A DNA stretch of 64,000 bases from Dyella dinghuensis (GCF_003977615.1 NZ_RYZR01000007.1:434001-498000), one strand, 5' to 3'. Shown: positions 39,639-49,475, numbered from the stretch's first letter. The notes: generated by a model from the sequence alone, not told the origin. A program made the numbers and translations.

Positions 39639-40163
39639 ATGGAAGCAAATCCGTATGCCGCGCCCGGCGCGGTCGTGGAAGATAGATATGCGTTCGACGC
39701 CAACGATCTTGAGGCGCGCAAAGCGTCGAGATGGCAGCGATTAGGGGCCGCTTTTCTGGACGGCATCGTCATTGCGTTGTGCATGATGCCGGTTTTCTTT
39801 CAGAGCTTCGCAACCTATAACGCACGCGTTCACGGTACTGTGCCGCCGGCGTTTGCGCTCAGCGGCTATATGTTCTTCTGCCTCTTCCTGGGGCTTGCCG
39901 TCATTGTCGTCAACTGCATATTGCTCAGTCGCAATGGACAGACGATTGGCAAGAAGCTGTTGGGTATCAAGATCGTTCGTACGGATGGCAGCCAGGCTAC
40001 GCTGGGCCGCATTTTCCTTACGCGCTATCTGCCCATCCGGCTTTTTGGTTTCATTCCGTTCGTCGGCCCCATCATCGCGCTTGTCGATGTTCTGATGATT
40101 TTCGGCGACGAGAAACGCTGCATGCATGATCGAATCGCGGACACCATCGTCATCAACGACTGA
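39639..40163 (+). CDS. RDD-family membrane protein (first copy)
   Basis: 174 residues. An acidic, Pro/Ala N-terminus leads into the RDD domain. The RWQRLGAAFLDGIVIAL segment carries the conserved Arg and Asp residues. Three membrane segments follow (about 39-55, 73-95, 130-155), with NGQTIGKKLLGIKIVRTDG between them. The function of RDD proteins is mostly unknown; a few have been linked to transport. The stop TGA overlaps the ATG of the next RDD gene by one base. Confidence 0.88.
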   Translation: MEANPYAAPGAVVEDRYAFDANDLEARKASRWQRLGAAFLDGIVIALCMMPVFFQSFATYNARVHGTVPPAFALSGYMFFCLFLGLAVIVVNCILLSRNGQTIGKKLLGIKIVRTDGSQATLGRIFLTRYLPIRLFGFIPFVGPIIALVDVLMIFGDEKRCMHDRIADTIVIND

Positions 40164-40843
40164 TGCTCGACACGGTACGCGAAATCGAAACGCCAGAAGG
40201 CGTTAGCCTGCGCTTGCGTGCGGCCGGTGCATTCGGCCGCGCGCAGGCGTGGCTGATCGATTTACTTTTACGCGCGGCTTTTTTCTTTATCGGTGCGGCT
40301 TTTTTCGGTGTCTTCGGAAAAGGCGGCGCCGGTCTCGGCATGTTGTTGCTGTTTGCGATCACCTGGGTTTATTCGGTGGTGTGCGAGGTGTGGTTCGGCG
40401 GCCAGACTATCGGCAAGCGCAGCATGAAGTTGCGGGTGGTGTGTGCCGATGGCACACCCGTCACGCTGATTCCATCGGTGGTGCGCAACCTGCTGCGTGT
40501 GGTCGACGCATTGCCGGGTCTGTACGGCGTGGGCCTTGTGTGTACGATGATCGATCCGTCGGCGCGCCGCATCGGCGACATCGTGGCGGGCACCATTGTT
40601 GTTCATGCCGATGCTTTACCTGCAGGCAGCAAGGTTCCGATGGTGCCGTCGCAACTATTGCCAGTGCCACTGGATCCGGATGAGCAGGCGGCGCTGATCG
40701 ATTTCGCCGAGCGCGCCGGGCACCTTACCGTGCAGCGACAGGAAGAACTTGCCGATATTCTCGTGCCGCTCACCGGGCGAGAAGGCACCGCCGCGGTAAC
40801 GCAACTCACCGCCTATGCAAACGGATTGCTGGGAAGGCCATGA
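40163..40843 (+). CDS. RDD-family membrane protein (second copy)
   Basis: 226 residues. The RDD domain (RAQAWLIDLLLRAAFFFIG, then GGQTIGKRSMKLRVVCADG) occupies about residues 20-150. A cytoplasmic tail of about 75 residues (DPDEQAALIDFAERAG) is absent from the first copy. It starts within the stop of the first RDD gene and overlaps the SpoIIM-like gene by 4 bases. Tight coupling suggests a stoichiometric membrane complex. Confidence 0.88.
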   Translation: MLDTVREIETPEGVSLRLRAAGAFGRAQAWLIDLLLRAAFFFIGAAFFGVFGKGGAGLGMLLLFAITWVYSVVCEVWFGGQTIGKRSMKLRVVCADGTPVTLIPSVVRNLLRVVDALPGLYGVGLVCTMIDPSARRIGDIVAGTIVVHADALPAGSKVPMVPSQLLPVPLDPDEQAALIDFAERAGHLTVQRQEELADILVPLTGREGTAAVTQLTAYANGLLGRP

Positions 40844-41817
40844 AACAGGAGCAGTTCGTCGCGCTGCACGCTGAAGAATGGGACGCACTGCGTTTCTGGC
40901 TGGCGCAGCTCGACCGGCAGCCTAAAGCGGCGCTGCGCTCGGAAAAAACGGTGGATTTTCCCGAATCGTATCGGCGCGTCTGCCATCATCTTTCGCTGGC
41001 GCAGGCTCGCGGATACAGCCGTGAAGTGACCGATCGCCTGCAACACATCGTGGAGATGGGGCATCGCCAGCTGTATCGTCCGCCCGCGCCCCGCTGGTAC
41101 AAGGCGGCCACGTTCCTGCTTGCCGAATTTCCAAGACTCGTGCGCGAGAACTGGCGTTACATGCTGGCGGCGACGGTGTTGCTTTATGTGCCGGCCATCG
41201 CGACCTATGTGTTGCTGCAATGGCGGCCGGATCTCGCGCATAGCTTGTTCAGCGCCACGCAGCTCAAAGAATTCGAAAAGATGTATGACCCGTCCAATCC
41301 GAAGATCGGCCGCAGCAGCGGTACGGATCTGCAGATGTTCGGCTACTACATCATGAACAACGTCGGCATCGCGTTTCGCACTTTTGCATCGGGGTTGTTG
41401 CTCGGTGTCGGTGCGATTTACGTGCTCACGGCGAACGGTGTGATCATGGGCGGCGTGGCGGGGCACCTCAACGCTATCGGCTACGGCGCGCCATTCTGGC
41501 GTTTCGTCGTGGGGCATTCGGGTTTCGAACTCACGGCCATCGTGATTGCTGGCGGCGCAGGTTTGCAATTCGGTTTGAGCTTGCTTGCGCCTGGCCGTCT
41601 GCGTCGTGAGACAGCGTTGCGTGAGGCAGCATGGAAAGGTGCGCGACTCGCGCTCGGCGCGTTTGCGATGCTGGTGATGGCGGCTTTCATCGAAGCGTAT
41701 TGGTCGTCGATGTCGATGTTGCCGGATGTCGTGAAGTACGGCAGCGGCGCCGCCATCTGGTTGCTTGTCGCGACGTGGCTCACGTTCGGCGGCAGAGGGC
41801 GCAACCATGCAGCTTGA
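40840..41817 (+). CDS. SpoIIM-like (stage II sporulation protein M family) membrane protein
   Basis: 325 residues. A helical cytoplasmic N-terminus of about 95 residues precedes membrane segments near 105-125, 175-205, 215-245 and 265-310, the DUF95/SpoIIM arrangement. The organism is not a spore former by its gene content; proteobacterial members occur with RDD, MoxR and DUF58 genes. It starts in a 4-base overlap with the RDD gene and its end overlaps the next start by 11 bases. Confidence 0.85.
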   Translation: MKQEQFVALHAEEWDALRFWLAQLDRQPKAALRSEKTVDFPESYRRVCHHLSLAQARGYSREVTDRLQHIVEMGHRQLYRPPAPRWYKAATFLLAEFPRLVRENWRYMLAATVLLYVPAIATYVLLQWRPDLAHSLFSATQLKEFEKMYDPSNPKIGRSSGTDLQMFGYYIMNNVGIAFRTFASGLLLGVGAIYVLTANGVIMGGVAGHLNAIGYGAPFWRFVVGHSGFELTAIVIAGGAGLQFGLSLLAPGRLRRETALREAAWKGARLALGAFAMLVMAAFIEAYWSSMSMLPDVVKYGSGAAIWLLVATWLTFGGRGRNHAA

Positions 41818-43327
41818 GCGCATTGGTGTTGCGCTGCGTCCGCGCACGACGCTCGAAGCGATGGATCTGGGTGCGGTGATGCTGCGTGCGCATGCGCGTC
41901 AGGTGTGGTCGGCGTGGTTCGCGTTCACGCTACCTATTTTCATCGTCTGTCAGCTGATTGCCTGGCTGACGGGCATGCCGTGGCTCGGTTTGTTTCTGCC
42001 CTGGTGGCTGCGTCCGTTGTTCGATCGTATTCCGCTGTATGTGCTTTCACACGCGGTGTTCGAGCGAACTCCTGCATGGCGCGAAACCTTGAAAGGCCAG
42101 ATGCGCTGGCCGTGGGTGCGCACCATCGCTGCGTTGACGTGGCTGCGCCTGGATACGCATCGCTCGGTGCGCATGCCGATGGAATTGCTCGAAGGCGTGT
42201 CCAAGCAACAGCGCTCGGCACGTTGGCGAGTGCTCAGCAGAACATTGGGTGGACAGGCGAGTGGCCTGACATGGACAAGCCTGCTGTTCGAACTGGTAGT
42301 GTTCATCAGCATTTGCACATTCACGCTCTGGCTGCTGCCCGGCGAAGCGTTGCCAGACTCCATGCGCAATCTGACTCAGGCATTTCAGTTGCCTGCTTTC
42401 AAACATGCGCTGATCTGGATCGCATCGTTTGTCACGTATGTGTCGATGAGTATGATCGAGCCGCTGTACGTGGCTTCGGGATTTGCTCTGTATCTCAATC
42501 GGCGCACGCAGCTGGAAGCGTGGGATATCGATCTGATGTTCCGGCGTCTTCGTCAACGTTTGCTCGATGCCGGCCTCGCAGCGGTACTTTTGATTTGCCT
42601 CGGTGGTTTCGGTACCGCAGTGCATGCGGCGGAGGCCACACCTGCGGGAGCATCATCGTCCGCGCAGGCAGGTATCGCAGAAGCCTTCCATCAACCGCTG
42701 GACGACAAGGATGCGTCGTTCTCGCGCGAGGCGAACGTCGTCTATCTGGATCCTCGCTTCGGTACCAAGCACGTCGTTACGCACTGGGTACCCAGGCTGA
42801 CACCCAAGAAGATCGATGAACCGCTGCCCTCGTCATCATTCGTGTTTGCCGACCTGGTTGCCGGATTGGTCAATGTGCTCATGTGGGCATTGCTCGGTGT
42901 TGCGATCGTTGCACTGATCATCTTCATTGTCCGCCGTGTTCGCTTTTCGGGCGTCGTGCTGGAACGGCCCGAACGCACGCTTTCGGCGTTAAAGACGAGC
43001 ACCGTCCAGGAATCCGCGTTGCCTGACGACCTTGCCGCCACTGCGAGGGAGTTGTGGCGTGACGGCCATCGTCGTGAAGCGCTATCGCTGCTTTATCGGG
43101 GCAGCATGCAACGCGCGGCGGCGGCATTGCACATTCAGGTGCCGGTCGATGCAACGGAATCGGACTGGCTGCGTCATGCAAAGGCGCTCGACGATCCTTC
43201 CCGTCGCGATCAGCTCGTCAGCATCGTACGCACATGGCAGCTCGCTGCGTACGCGGATCGTTATCCCGGCGATACGGAATTTGCGTCGCTTCTATCCGGC
43301 TGGCCGGTACAGCGAGTGCCGTTATGA
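41807..43327 (+). CDS. Membrane protein with C-terminal DUF4129-type domain
   Basis: 506 residues. Five or so membrane segments lie in the first 280 residues, followed by a periplasmic segment (about 285-355). Another membrane helix near 360-385 leads to a cytoplasmic DUF4129-like helical domain (ARELWRDGHRREALSLLYRG). The start was moved to ATG 41807, where AGAGGG lies upstream; the longer frame from 41765 lies inside the SpoIIM gene. It ends in a 4-base overlap with the next gene. Confidence 0.82.
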   Translation: MQLERIGVALRPRTTLEAMDLGAVMLRAHARQVWSAWFAFTLPIFIVCQLIAWLTGMPWLGLFLPWWLRPLFDRIPLYVLSHAVFERTPAWRETLKGQMRWPWVRTIAALTWLRLDTHRSVRMPMELLEGVSKQQRSARWRVLSRTLGGQASGLTWTSLLFELVVFISICTFTLWLLPGEALPDSMRNLTQAFQLPAFKHALIWIASFVTYVSMSMIEPLYVASGFALYLNRRTQLEAWDIDLMFRRLRQRLLDAGLAAVLLICLGGFGTAVHAAEATPAGASSSAQAGIAEAFHQPLDDKDASFSREANVVYLDPRFGTKHVVTHWVPRLTPKKIDEPLPSSSFVFADLVAGLVNVLMWALLGVAIVALIIFIVRRVRFSGVVLERPERTLSALKTSTVQESALPDDLAATARELWRDGHRREALSLLYRGSMQRAAAALHIQVPVDATESDWLRHAKALDDPSRRDQLVSIVRTWQLAAYADRYPGDTEFASLLSGWPVQRVPL

Positions 43328-44451
43328 ATCGCAACACCATCGTCATCGCATCGATTGTGCTGGCGGTTGTGGCCATTTGCGTAGGCGGCTTCCTCATGCT
43401 GTTCAAACGCGAGTCCACCATCGTGTCGGGATATCCAACGGGGGAGCCTGCGTACAACAGGTTCTACGCGTTGGAACGAACGCTCGCCGATATGGGACAA
43501 GCGTCCACTGGAAACGTCAACCTTGCGCAAGTTCTTCCGCTGCTGCGACGTGGCGACACGGTGGTCATCGGCGAGGATGTGAGCTTTATCAAATATGACG
43601 AGGCAAAAAAGCTGGCGGATTGGGTGCGACGTGGCGGTCATTTGGTTTTTTCGCCGATGGGGCACGACGGAAGCGATGTGCCTCTGCTGCAACAGCTCAA
43701 TATGTTTGCCGCATCGAAGAATACGTATAACTGCACGAAGTTGTGGACGAACGTGCCTGCTGGAAAGGGTTACGATCTGCAATTCATGTCGTTGTGCGGC
43801 GTGGGATTCAAGCTGCAACCGTCATTTCTCGGCAGCGCGCAGGTCGCCATTCATGATCGTAACGGTGACCTGGCGTTTGCACGCGTATCCAATGGCGAAG
43901 GCACGGTCAGCGCGATCAACGACCTCAACGCCATTTCCAGCGACAAACTCAGGAACTATCCCGAGCAGGAATTTGCGTGGCGCGTGCTTGAACCGAACAT
44001 GGGGCACGGCCACTTCTATTTCTTCTACGAGCTGATCGGTACATCGTTCTGGATCAACCTGTTTCTGCGTGGCTGGCCTGCCTTGCTGGCGTCGCTGTTG
44101 CTCGCCATTGGCTGGATGCTGATGCGCAGCCAACGCTTTGGGCCCTTGATGCCGACACCGCCGGCGCATCGCCGTGCGTTGCTCGAACACATTCAGGCGG
44201 TTGGTGAGTTTCTATTCCGTCGCGATGGCGGCCGCAGCTTGCATCGCCTTGCATGTGACGCCGTGATTGCGCGCCTTCGCCGCCGCGATCCCGCCGGTGC
44301 GATGCTCCAAGGCACCGAGCTGTATGACTGGCTTGCTCAGCGCAGCAAGCTTGAACCGGCACGCATCGAAAGTGCTTTTCGTTCTCCCGCAAACGCCGCG
44401 GCGTTTCGCGTATGCATAACCACTCTGGCGCGTATCAGGAGCCATCTATGA
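43324..44451 (+). CDS. DUF4350-containing membrane protein
   Basis: 375 residues. An N-terminal membrane helix (about 5-27) is followed by an extracytoplasmic alpha/beta domain (DTVVIGEDVSFIKYDEAKKLADWVRRGGHLVFSP, a GATase-like fold) and a second membrane helix near 243-262. The C-terminal part is cytoplasmic and helical. ATG 43324 overlaps the preceding stop by 4 bases. It is probably a structural partner in the MoxR/DUF58 membrane module; no enzyme residues are evident. Confidence 0.82.
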   Translation: MNRNTIVIASIVLAVVAICVGGFLMLFKRESTIVSGYPTGEPAYNRFYALERTLADMGQASTGNVNLAQVLPLLRRGDTVVIGEDVSFIKYDEAKKLADWVRRGGHLVFSPMGHDGSDVPLLQQLNMFAASKNTYNCTKLWTNVPAGKGYDLQFMSLCGVGFKLQPSFLGSAQVAIHDRNGDLAFARVSNGEGTVSAINDLNAISSDKLRNYPEQEFAWRVLEPNMGHGHFYFFYELIGTSFWINLFLRGWPALLASLLLAIGWMLMRSQRFGPLMPTPPAHRRALLEHIQAVGEFLFRRDGGRSLHRLACDAVIARLRRRDPAGAMLQGTELYDWLAQRSKLEPARIESAFRSPANAAAFRVCITTLARIRSHL

Positions 44452-45449
44452 CCACAGACACCCTCGCGCCCGCACCGGCGCCGGCACCCATGCCGGTGGA
44501 GGCGATCCATGCGCGCGTCGCGGCACTTCGGAAACAAGTGGGGCATGCATTCATTGGCCAGGTCGATATTTTCGATCAGGTGCTGATGTCATTGCTGGCC
44601 GCCGGACATGTGTTGATCGAGGGCGTGCCAGGTTTGGGTAAGACGCTGCTGGTGCGCGCGCTGGCGGCATCGGTGAGCTGCACCTTCGGCCGCATTCAGT
44701 TCACGCCCGATCTGATGCCGACCGACGTCACCGGTCACGCGATCTACGACGTGAAGGCGGAGCGCTTTCAGGTGCGGCGCGGTCCCGTGTTCGCCAATCT
44801 GCTACTTGCCGACGAAATCAATCGCGCGCCGGCCAAGACTCAGGCGGCGTTGCTCGAAGCGATGCAGGAAGGGCAGGCGACCATCGAAGGCCGGCGCTTT
44901 CCGTTGCCCGCACCGTTCATGGTAGTCGCCACGCAAAACCCGATCGAGCAGGAAGGCACCTATCCGTTGCCCGAAGCGCAGCTGGATCGTTTTCTCATCA
45001 AAGTGTTGATCGGTTATCCGACACTGGAAGACGAGAAACGCATGGTAAGCAATGTGCTTGAGGGCCGCGTTGCGGCAGACCTGGATGTCTCGCGCGTGCA
45101 ACAGGTGCTTAGCCAGCAGGAATTGCTCGCCATGCAACAGGGCGTTGCCGCCATGCGCATGGATGCTGCGGTGACCGATTATGCCGTGCGCATCGTTCGC
45201 GCCACGCGCGAATGGCCCGCAGTGGTCAACGGCGCCGGGCCGCGCGGCGGATTGGCGCTGGCGCGATTGGCGCGCGCACATGCCGCGATGGATGGTCGCG
45301 ATTTCGTCACGCCCGACGATGTACGTGAAGTAGCGCTCCCTGCGCTTCGCCATCGCTTGATGCTGGCGCCCGAAGCGCTCGTCGAACGGCAGCGTCCAGA
45401 CGACGTCATCCGGGCGTTGCTGCACAAGGTTCCCGCGCCACGCCAATGA
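44448..45449 (+). CDS. MoxR-family AAA+ ATPase
   Basis: 333 residues. Walker A GVPGLGKT at 59-66, Walker B LLLADE at 118-123, sensor-1 region VVATQNPIEQEGTYPLPEAQ and a C-terminal helical lid with sensor 2. MoxR ATPases act as chaperones that remodel or insert cofactors into partner complexes, usually with a von Willebrand-type protein. The ATG overlaps the DUF4350 stop by 4 bases, and its own stop overlaps the DUF58 start. Confidence 0.93.
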   Translation: MTTDTLAPAPAPAPMPVEAIHARVAALRKQVGHAFIGQVDIFDQVLMSLLAAGHVLIEGVPGLGKTLLVRALAASVSCTFGRIQFTPDLMPTDVTGHAIYDVKAERFQVRRGPVFANLLLADEINRAPAKTQAALLEAMQEGQATIEGRRFPLPAPFMVVATQNPIEQEGTYPLPEAQLDRFLIKVLIGYPTLEDEKRMVSNVLEGRVAADLDVSRVQQVLSQQELLAMQQGVAAMRMDAAVTDYAVRIVRATREWPAVVNGAGPRGGLALARLARAHAAMDGRDFVTPDDVREVALPALRHRLMLAPEALVERQRPDDVIRALLHKVPAPRQ

Positions 45450-46756
45450 TGCGACCCGGTCCGCTACTGTTGTGGCTATTGTTCGGCTGGGTCGTGCTCG
45501 GCGCGCTGACCAGTTTTGGCGTGCTTGCACTGAATGTGTGGCTGGCTTACGGCGGCCTGCTCGCGCTGGGTTTGATGTTCGACGCGTGGCAACTCGCGCG
45601 TCAGCCATCGCCGGAAGTGCAGCGGGATGTGGCGCCTGTCGTGCCGCTGGGATTGGAAACGCTGGTGCGTCTGCGCTTGCGCTCGGCCGACAAACGCAAG
45701 CGGAACGTCGATATTCACGATCTGCATCCGGGCGGCTGGGCGGTACGCGGTCTGCCACATCGTGTGCGCCTAGCGCCGCGTGAAGACTACGCGTTCGAGT
45801 ATGCGTTGATGCCCGATATGCGCGGGCTCGCCACGTTCGATGGTTGCCACCTGCGGTTTCGGTCGGCATGGCGTTTGTGGACGCAGCGCCGCACGTTGGA
45901 TGTCACGAACGCCGTACGCGTGTATCCCAATTTTGCGCCGCTTGCCGAAATGGCCGGATTGAGTGTCGAGCTGGCATCGCACAACATCGGTGCGCGATTG
46001 CAGCGACGCCGCGGCGAGGGCACCGAGTTTCAGGAGCTGCGCGACTATCGCGTCGGCGACAGCATGCGCAAGATCGACTGGAAGGCGACCGCGCGTGTCG
46101 GCCACTTCATCTCCCGCGAATATCGCGAGGAACGTAATCAGCAGATTGTGCTGCTGATCGATTGCGGCCGGCGCATGCTGGCTAAAGACGGGGCGATCTC
46201 GCACTTCGATCACGTGCTGAATGCGTCGCTGTCGCTCGCTTATATCGCGATGCGCGAGGGCGATTCGGTCGGCATGCTCGCCTGCACCGGGCGCACGCAA
46301 CGCTGGTTGCCGCCCACCTCGGGCAGCGGCGGCATGGACATGCTGCTCGGCACGGGCTACGACCTGCAGGCAACGGCGTCACCGACCGATTATCTGGCCG
46401 CGACCAACGCGTTGCTGGAACGTCAACGCCGTCGTGCGCTGGTCGTGCTCATCACCAATGTGCGTGATGAAGACGATACCGAGCTGGCCATGGCCGTCAC
46501 TGTGCTCGCACAGCGTCATCTGGTGCTGGTCACAAGCTTGCGCGAACAAGCCGTCGAAGACGCGGCGGTCGATACGGGTAATACGCTGGACAGGGCGATT
46601 CGCAGCGCCTCGGCCATGCACTACCTATCGGACCGGGAACGCGTGCATGACAGTCTCAATCGTCGCGGTGTGATGACGATGGATGTCGGGTGTTCCGAGC
46701 TATCCGGAGCGCTTATCGAACGGTATCTGCGTTTGAAGCGAGAGAGCAGGTTGTAG
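45446..46756 (+). CDS. DUF58 (von Willebrand A-like) membrane-anchored protein
   Basis: 436 residues. Two N-terminal membrane helices (about 5-50) precede a beta-rich domain. The DUF58 signature follows (EFQELRDYRVGDSMRKIDWK, about 192-211), leading into a vWA-like fold (IVLLIDCGRRM). It is the standard partner of MoxR ATPases and is coupled to it here by a 4-base overlap. It is the last gene of the cluster and converges on greB with only 3 bp between stops. Confidence 0.9.
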   Translation: MMRPGPLLLWLLFGWVVLGALTSFGVLALNVWLAYGGLLALGLMFDAWQLARQPSPEVQRDVAPVVPLGLETLVRLRLRSADKRKRNVDIHDLHPGGWAVRGLPHRVRLAPREDYAFEYALMPDMRGLATFDGCHLRFRSAWRLWTQRRTLDVTNAVRVYPNFAPLAEMAGLSVELASHNIGARLQRRRGEGTEFQELRDYRVGDSMRKIDWKATARVGHFISREYREERNQQIVLLIDCGRRMLAKDGAISHFDHVLNASLSLAYIAMREGDSVGMLACTGRTQRWLPPTSGSGGMDMLLGTGYDLQATASPTDYLAATNALLERQRRRALVVLITNVRDEDDTELAMAVTVLAQRHLVLVTSLREQAVEDAAVDTGNTLDRAIRSASAMHYLSDRERVHDSLNRRGVMTMDVGCSELSGALIERYLRLKRESRL

Positions 46757-46759
46757 ACG

Positions 46760-47269
46760 TTAAGCGCCACCATCGGTGTACTCGATCTTCACTACTTCGA
46801 TCGTCAGATCACCCGCTGGTCGGTGCCAGCAAACCTCGTCGCCGACACGCGCTCCCAGCAACGCTTGAGCAAGCGGTGAAACGTAGCTGACCAAACCATG
46901 CTCCACGTCCGCTTCGTCTTCGCCGACGATCTGCCAACGGTGTTCGCCGTCTTCGCTTTCGACGGTGACGGTCGCACCGAAAGCCACGCTATCGCGCGGC
47001 TGCTTGGAAAGATCCACTTCAATCGCGTTGGCAACGCGTGCGCCCAGCCAGCGCAATTCGCGTTCCAGCGATGACAACTCATGTTCCGGCGCAAGCGTGT
47101 CGTCCTGCGCAGCTTTAAGGGCATCGAGGCGCGCTTGCATCGCGAGCCAACGATCGCGCAACAGGGCAGCGCCGTGTGGCGTGACGTAGTTGGGGTTGTC
47201 GCTCAGCGGCAGTTCGGGCAATGCGTCATCGGCATCGCCTTCATAATCTTTGACGAAGGCACGATTCAT
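46760..47269 (-). CDS. greB: GreB-type transcript cleavage factor
   Basis: 169 residues. Like GreB, it has an N-terminal antiparallel coiled coil (about 28-95) reaching into the RNA-polymerase secondary channel and a C-terminal FKBP-like domain (GATVTVESEDGEHRWQIVGEDEAD, SPLAQALLGARVGDEV). It rescues backtracked RNA polymerase. The N-terminal NYVTPHGAALLRDRW motif supports GreB over GreA. It shares the minus strand with the EF-G paralogue, 166 bp downstream of it. Confidence 0.88.
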   Translation of the reverse strand: MNRAFVKDYEGDADDALPELPLSDNPNYVTPHGAALLRDRWLAMQARLDALKAAQDDTLAPEHELSSLERELRWLGARVANAIEVDLSKQPRDSVAFGATVTVESEDGEHRWQIVGEDEADVEHGLVSYVSPLAQALLGARVGDEVCWHRPAGDLTIEVVKIEYTDGGA

Positions 47270-47435
47270 ACGGCCCTCCGCGGTGAAAGTGTTTATGTTC
47301 TCAAGGTCCAGATGGCTCGCGCCAAGAGGCCGGTGGGGCGTGCGCTAAGACACTGTCTTCTACGACATGGAGACGTGGCCGGGAGACTGCAACGTCGCCC
47401 GGCCGTTAGGTGTCATTGGTGTGCGGGCGGTGTGG

Positions 47436-49475
47436 TCAGTCCTCGTCCAGTTTGGGCTTCCATGCGTCGCTGAGCTGCCGCTGGACGGGCGGCGGTACCG
47501 GTTCGTAATGGCTCAAATCCAGACTGTAGCGACCTCGTCCGCCCGTCATGGCTTTGAGTTCGGTGGGATAGTCGGTGAGTTCGGCCAGCGGCGCCTGCGC
47601 CTTGATGACGATCTCGCCACCGTGCTTGGCGTCGGTGCCCATGATGCGCGCGCGTTTGCCTGCCAGTCCGCCGGTGACATCGCCGACGTTCAATTCGGGA
47701 ATCGACACTTCGACATCGACGATGGGTTCAAGTACGACAGGCCGCGCCTTGTTCACCGCATCGAGAAACGCTTTCTTGCCGGCGCTGACGAAGGCGACTT
47801 CCTTCGAGTCGACCGGATGATATTTGCCGTCGTACACGGTGACGCGCAAATCCTGCATGGGAAAGCCGGCAATCGCACCGGTTTCCATGGCTTGCCGCAC
47901 GCCTTTCTCAATCGCGGGCAGGAATTGGCCAGGGATCACGCCGCCTTTCACCGCATCGACGAATTGAAAACCCGTACCGCGTTCCAATGGTTCGACGCGC
48001 AAAAAGACTTCGCCGAATTGTCCTGCGCCACCGGTTTGTTTCTTGTGCCGATGATGGCCTTCCGCAGAGCCGGCAATCGTTTCGCGATAGGCAATGCGTG
48101 GCGGATGCGTTACGACCTCCACACCGTACCGATCTTTCATGCGCTCCAGCATGATTTTCAGATGCAGATCAGACAGTCCTCGCACGACGGTCTCGTTCAG
48201 TTCCTTGTGATGCTCCATGCGGAAGCACGGATCTTCTTCCGACAATCGCGACAGGGCGTTGGAAAGCTTCTGCTCCTGACCCTTGTGTTTGGGCTCCAGC
48301 GCAAGACCGAACATCGGTTGCGGGAAATGCATGGGATCAAGATGGATGCCGTCTTCGTCGTGCGAATCGTGCAGGACCGCATCGAAGTGAATGTCCTCGA
48401 CTTTCGCGACGGCGGCAATATCGCCCGGAATCGCCTGATCGACTTCGACATGCGTCTTGCCATTCAAGCGAAACAGATGGCAGACCTTGAACGCTTTGCG
48501 GTTGTCGTCGATGTATAACTGACTATCGCGGCGGACCGTGCCTTGCCATACGCGGAACACGCCAAGCTTGCCCACGAACGGATCGTTGATCACCTTGAAG
48601 ACATCGGCGACGACATGCGATGACGGGTTCGGTTCGACCGAAATCTGCACGTCGTGATCATCGCGGAAGGGCGGTGGATTGGCTTCGTTGGGATTGGGCA
48701 GCAGGCGATCGCAAATCTCGAGCAGTTCAAGCACGCCCGCACGGGTGCGCGCGCTGACGAAGCAGATCGGTACAAGATGCCCTTCGCGCAGGCATTGTTC
48801 GAAGGCTTCGTGCAGTTGCTGCGGCGTCAGGGCTTCTTCACCGTCTTCGAGGTAAGCGCCCATGGTGGCTTCGTTGATCTCCACCACTTGGTCGAGAATC
48901 TGCTGGTGCGCTTCGGCCAGCGACGAAAAATCGGTTTTGCCGTCCTTGTGAAAGAAACAGTCGAGCACGCGATTGTTGTTGTCGGCAGGAAGGTTCACCG
49001 GCAAACACTCGTTGCCGAATTCGTCGCGTATCGCGCGCACCAGTTCGGCCAGATCCACGCCATCGGCGTCGATCTTGTTGATCACGATCACGCGTGCCAG
49101 ACCGCGCTCGCGCGCGTGCTCCATCATGCGGCGCGTGCCGTGTTCGATACCGTTGGAAGCGTTGATGACAATCAGCGCCGTTTCGACTGCCGCGAAGGCG
49201 GAAAGGGTGGCGCCGCGAAAATCCGCGTAACCGGCGGTATCGAGCAGATTGATGTGGGAGCTTCCGTGATCGATGCCTGCGATGCAGCTATCGATCGAGT
49301 GGCCGCGTGCTTTCTCTTGCGTGTCGGTATCCGATTGCGTGGTGCCGCGCTCGACGGATCCGATTGATTGAATCACACCACCGGCATGCAGCATGGCTTC
49401 GAATAACGTGGTCTTGCCAACACCGGCGTGACCGGCGAGAGCGGCGTTGCGGATGTTTTCCGTGTTGTAGGACAC
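47436..49475 (-). CDS. EF-G-like translational GTPase paralogue (FusA2 type)
   Basis: 679 residues, all five EF-G domains present. G1 GHAGVGKT (15-22), G3 DTAGYADF (about 79-86), G4 NKID (133-136). Domain IV motifs include GAGQFGEVFLRVEPL and the domain V region ends in SLDLSHYEP. The catalytic His of canonical EF-G (DTPGHVDF) is Tyr83 here, as in FusA2-type paralogues that are poor translocases. No str-operon genes (rpsL, rpsG, tufA) are near, so this is not the housekeeping fusA. Confidence 0.88.
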   Translation of the reverse strand: MSYNTENIRNAALAGHAGVGKTTLFEAMLHAGGVIQSIGSVERGTTQSDTDTQEKARGHSIDSCIAGIDHGSSHINLLDTAGYADFRGATLSAFAAVETALIVINASNGIEHGTRRMMEHARERGLARVIVINKIDADGVDLAELVRAIRDEFGNECLPVNLPADNNNRVLDCFFHKDGKTDFSSLAEAHQQILDQVVEINEATMGAYLEDGEEALTPQQLHEAFEQCLREGHLVPICFVSARTRAGVLELLEICDRLLPNPNEANPPPFRDDHDVQISVEPNPSSHVVADVFKVINDPFVGKLGVFRVWQGTVRRDSQLYIDDNRKAFKVCHLFRLNGKTHVEVDQAIPGDIAAVAKVEDIHFDAVLHDSHDEDGIHLDPMHFPQPMFGLALEPKHKGQEQKLSNALSRLSEEDPCFRMEHHKELNETVVRGLSDLHLKIMLERMKDRYGVEVVTHPPRIAYRETIAGSAEGHHRHKKQTGGAGQFGEVFLRVEPLERGTGFQFVDAVKGGVIPGQFLPAIEKGVRQAMETGAIAGFPMQDLRVTVYDGKYHPVDSKEVAFVSAGKKAFLDAVNKARPVVLEPIVDVEVSIPELNVGDVTGGLAGKRARIMGTDAKHGGEIVIKAQAPLAELTDYPTELKAMTGGRGRYSLDLSHYEPVPPPVQRQLSDAWKPKLDED

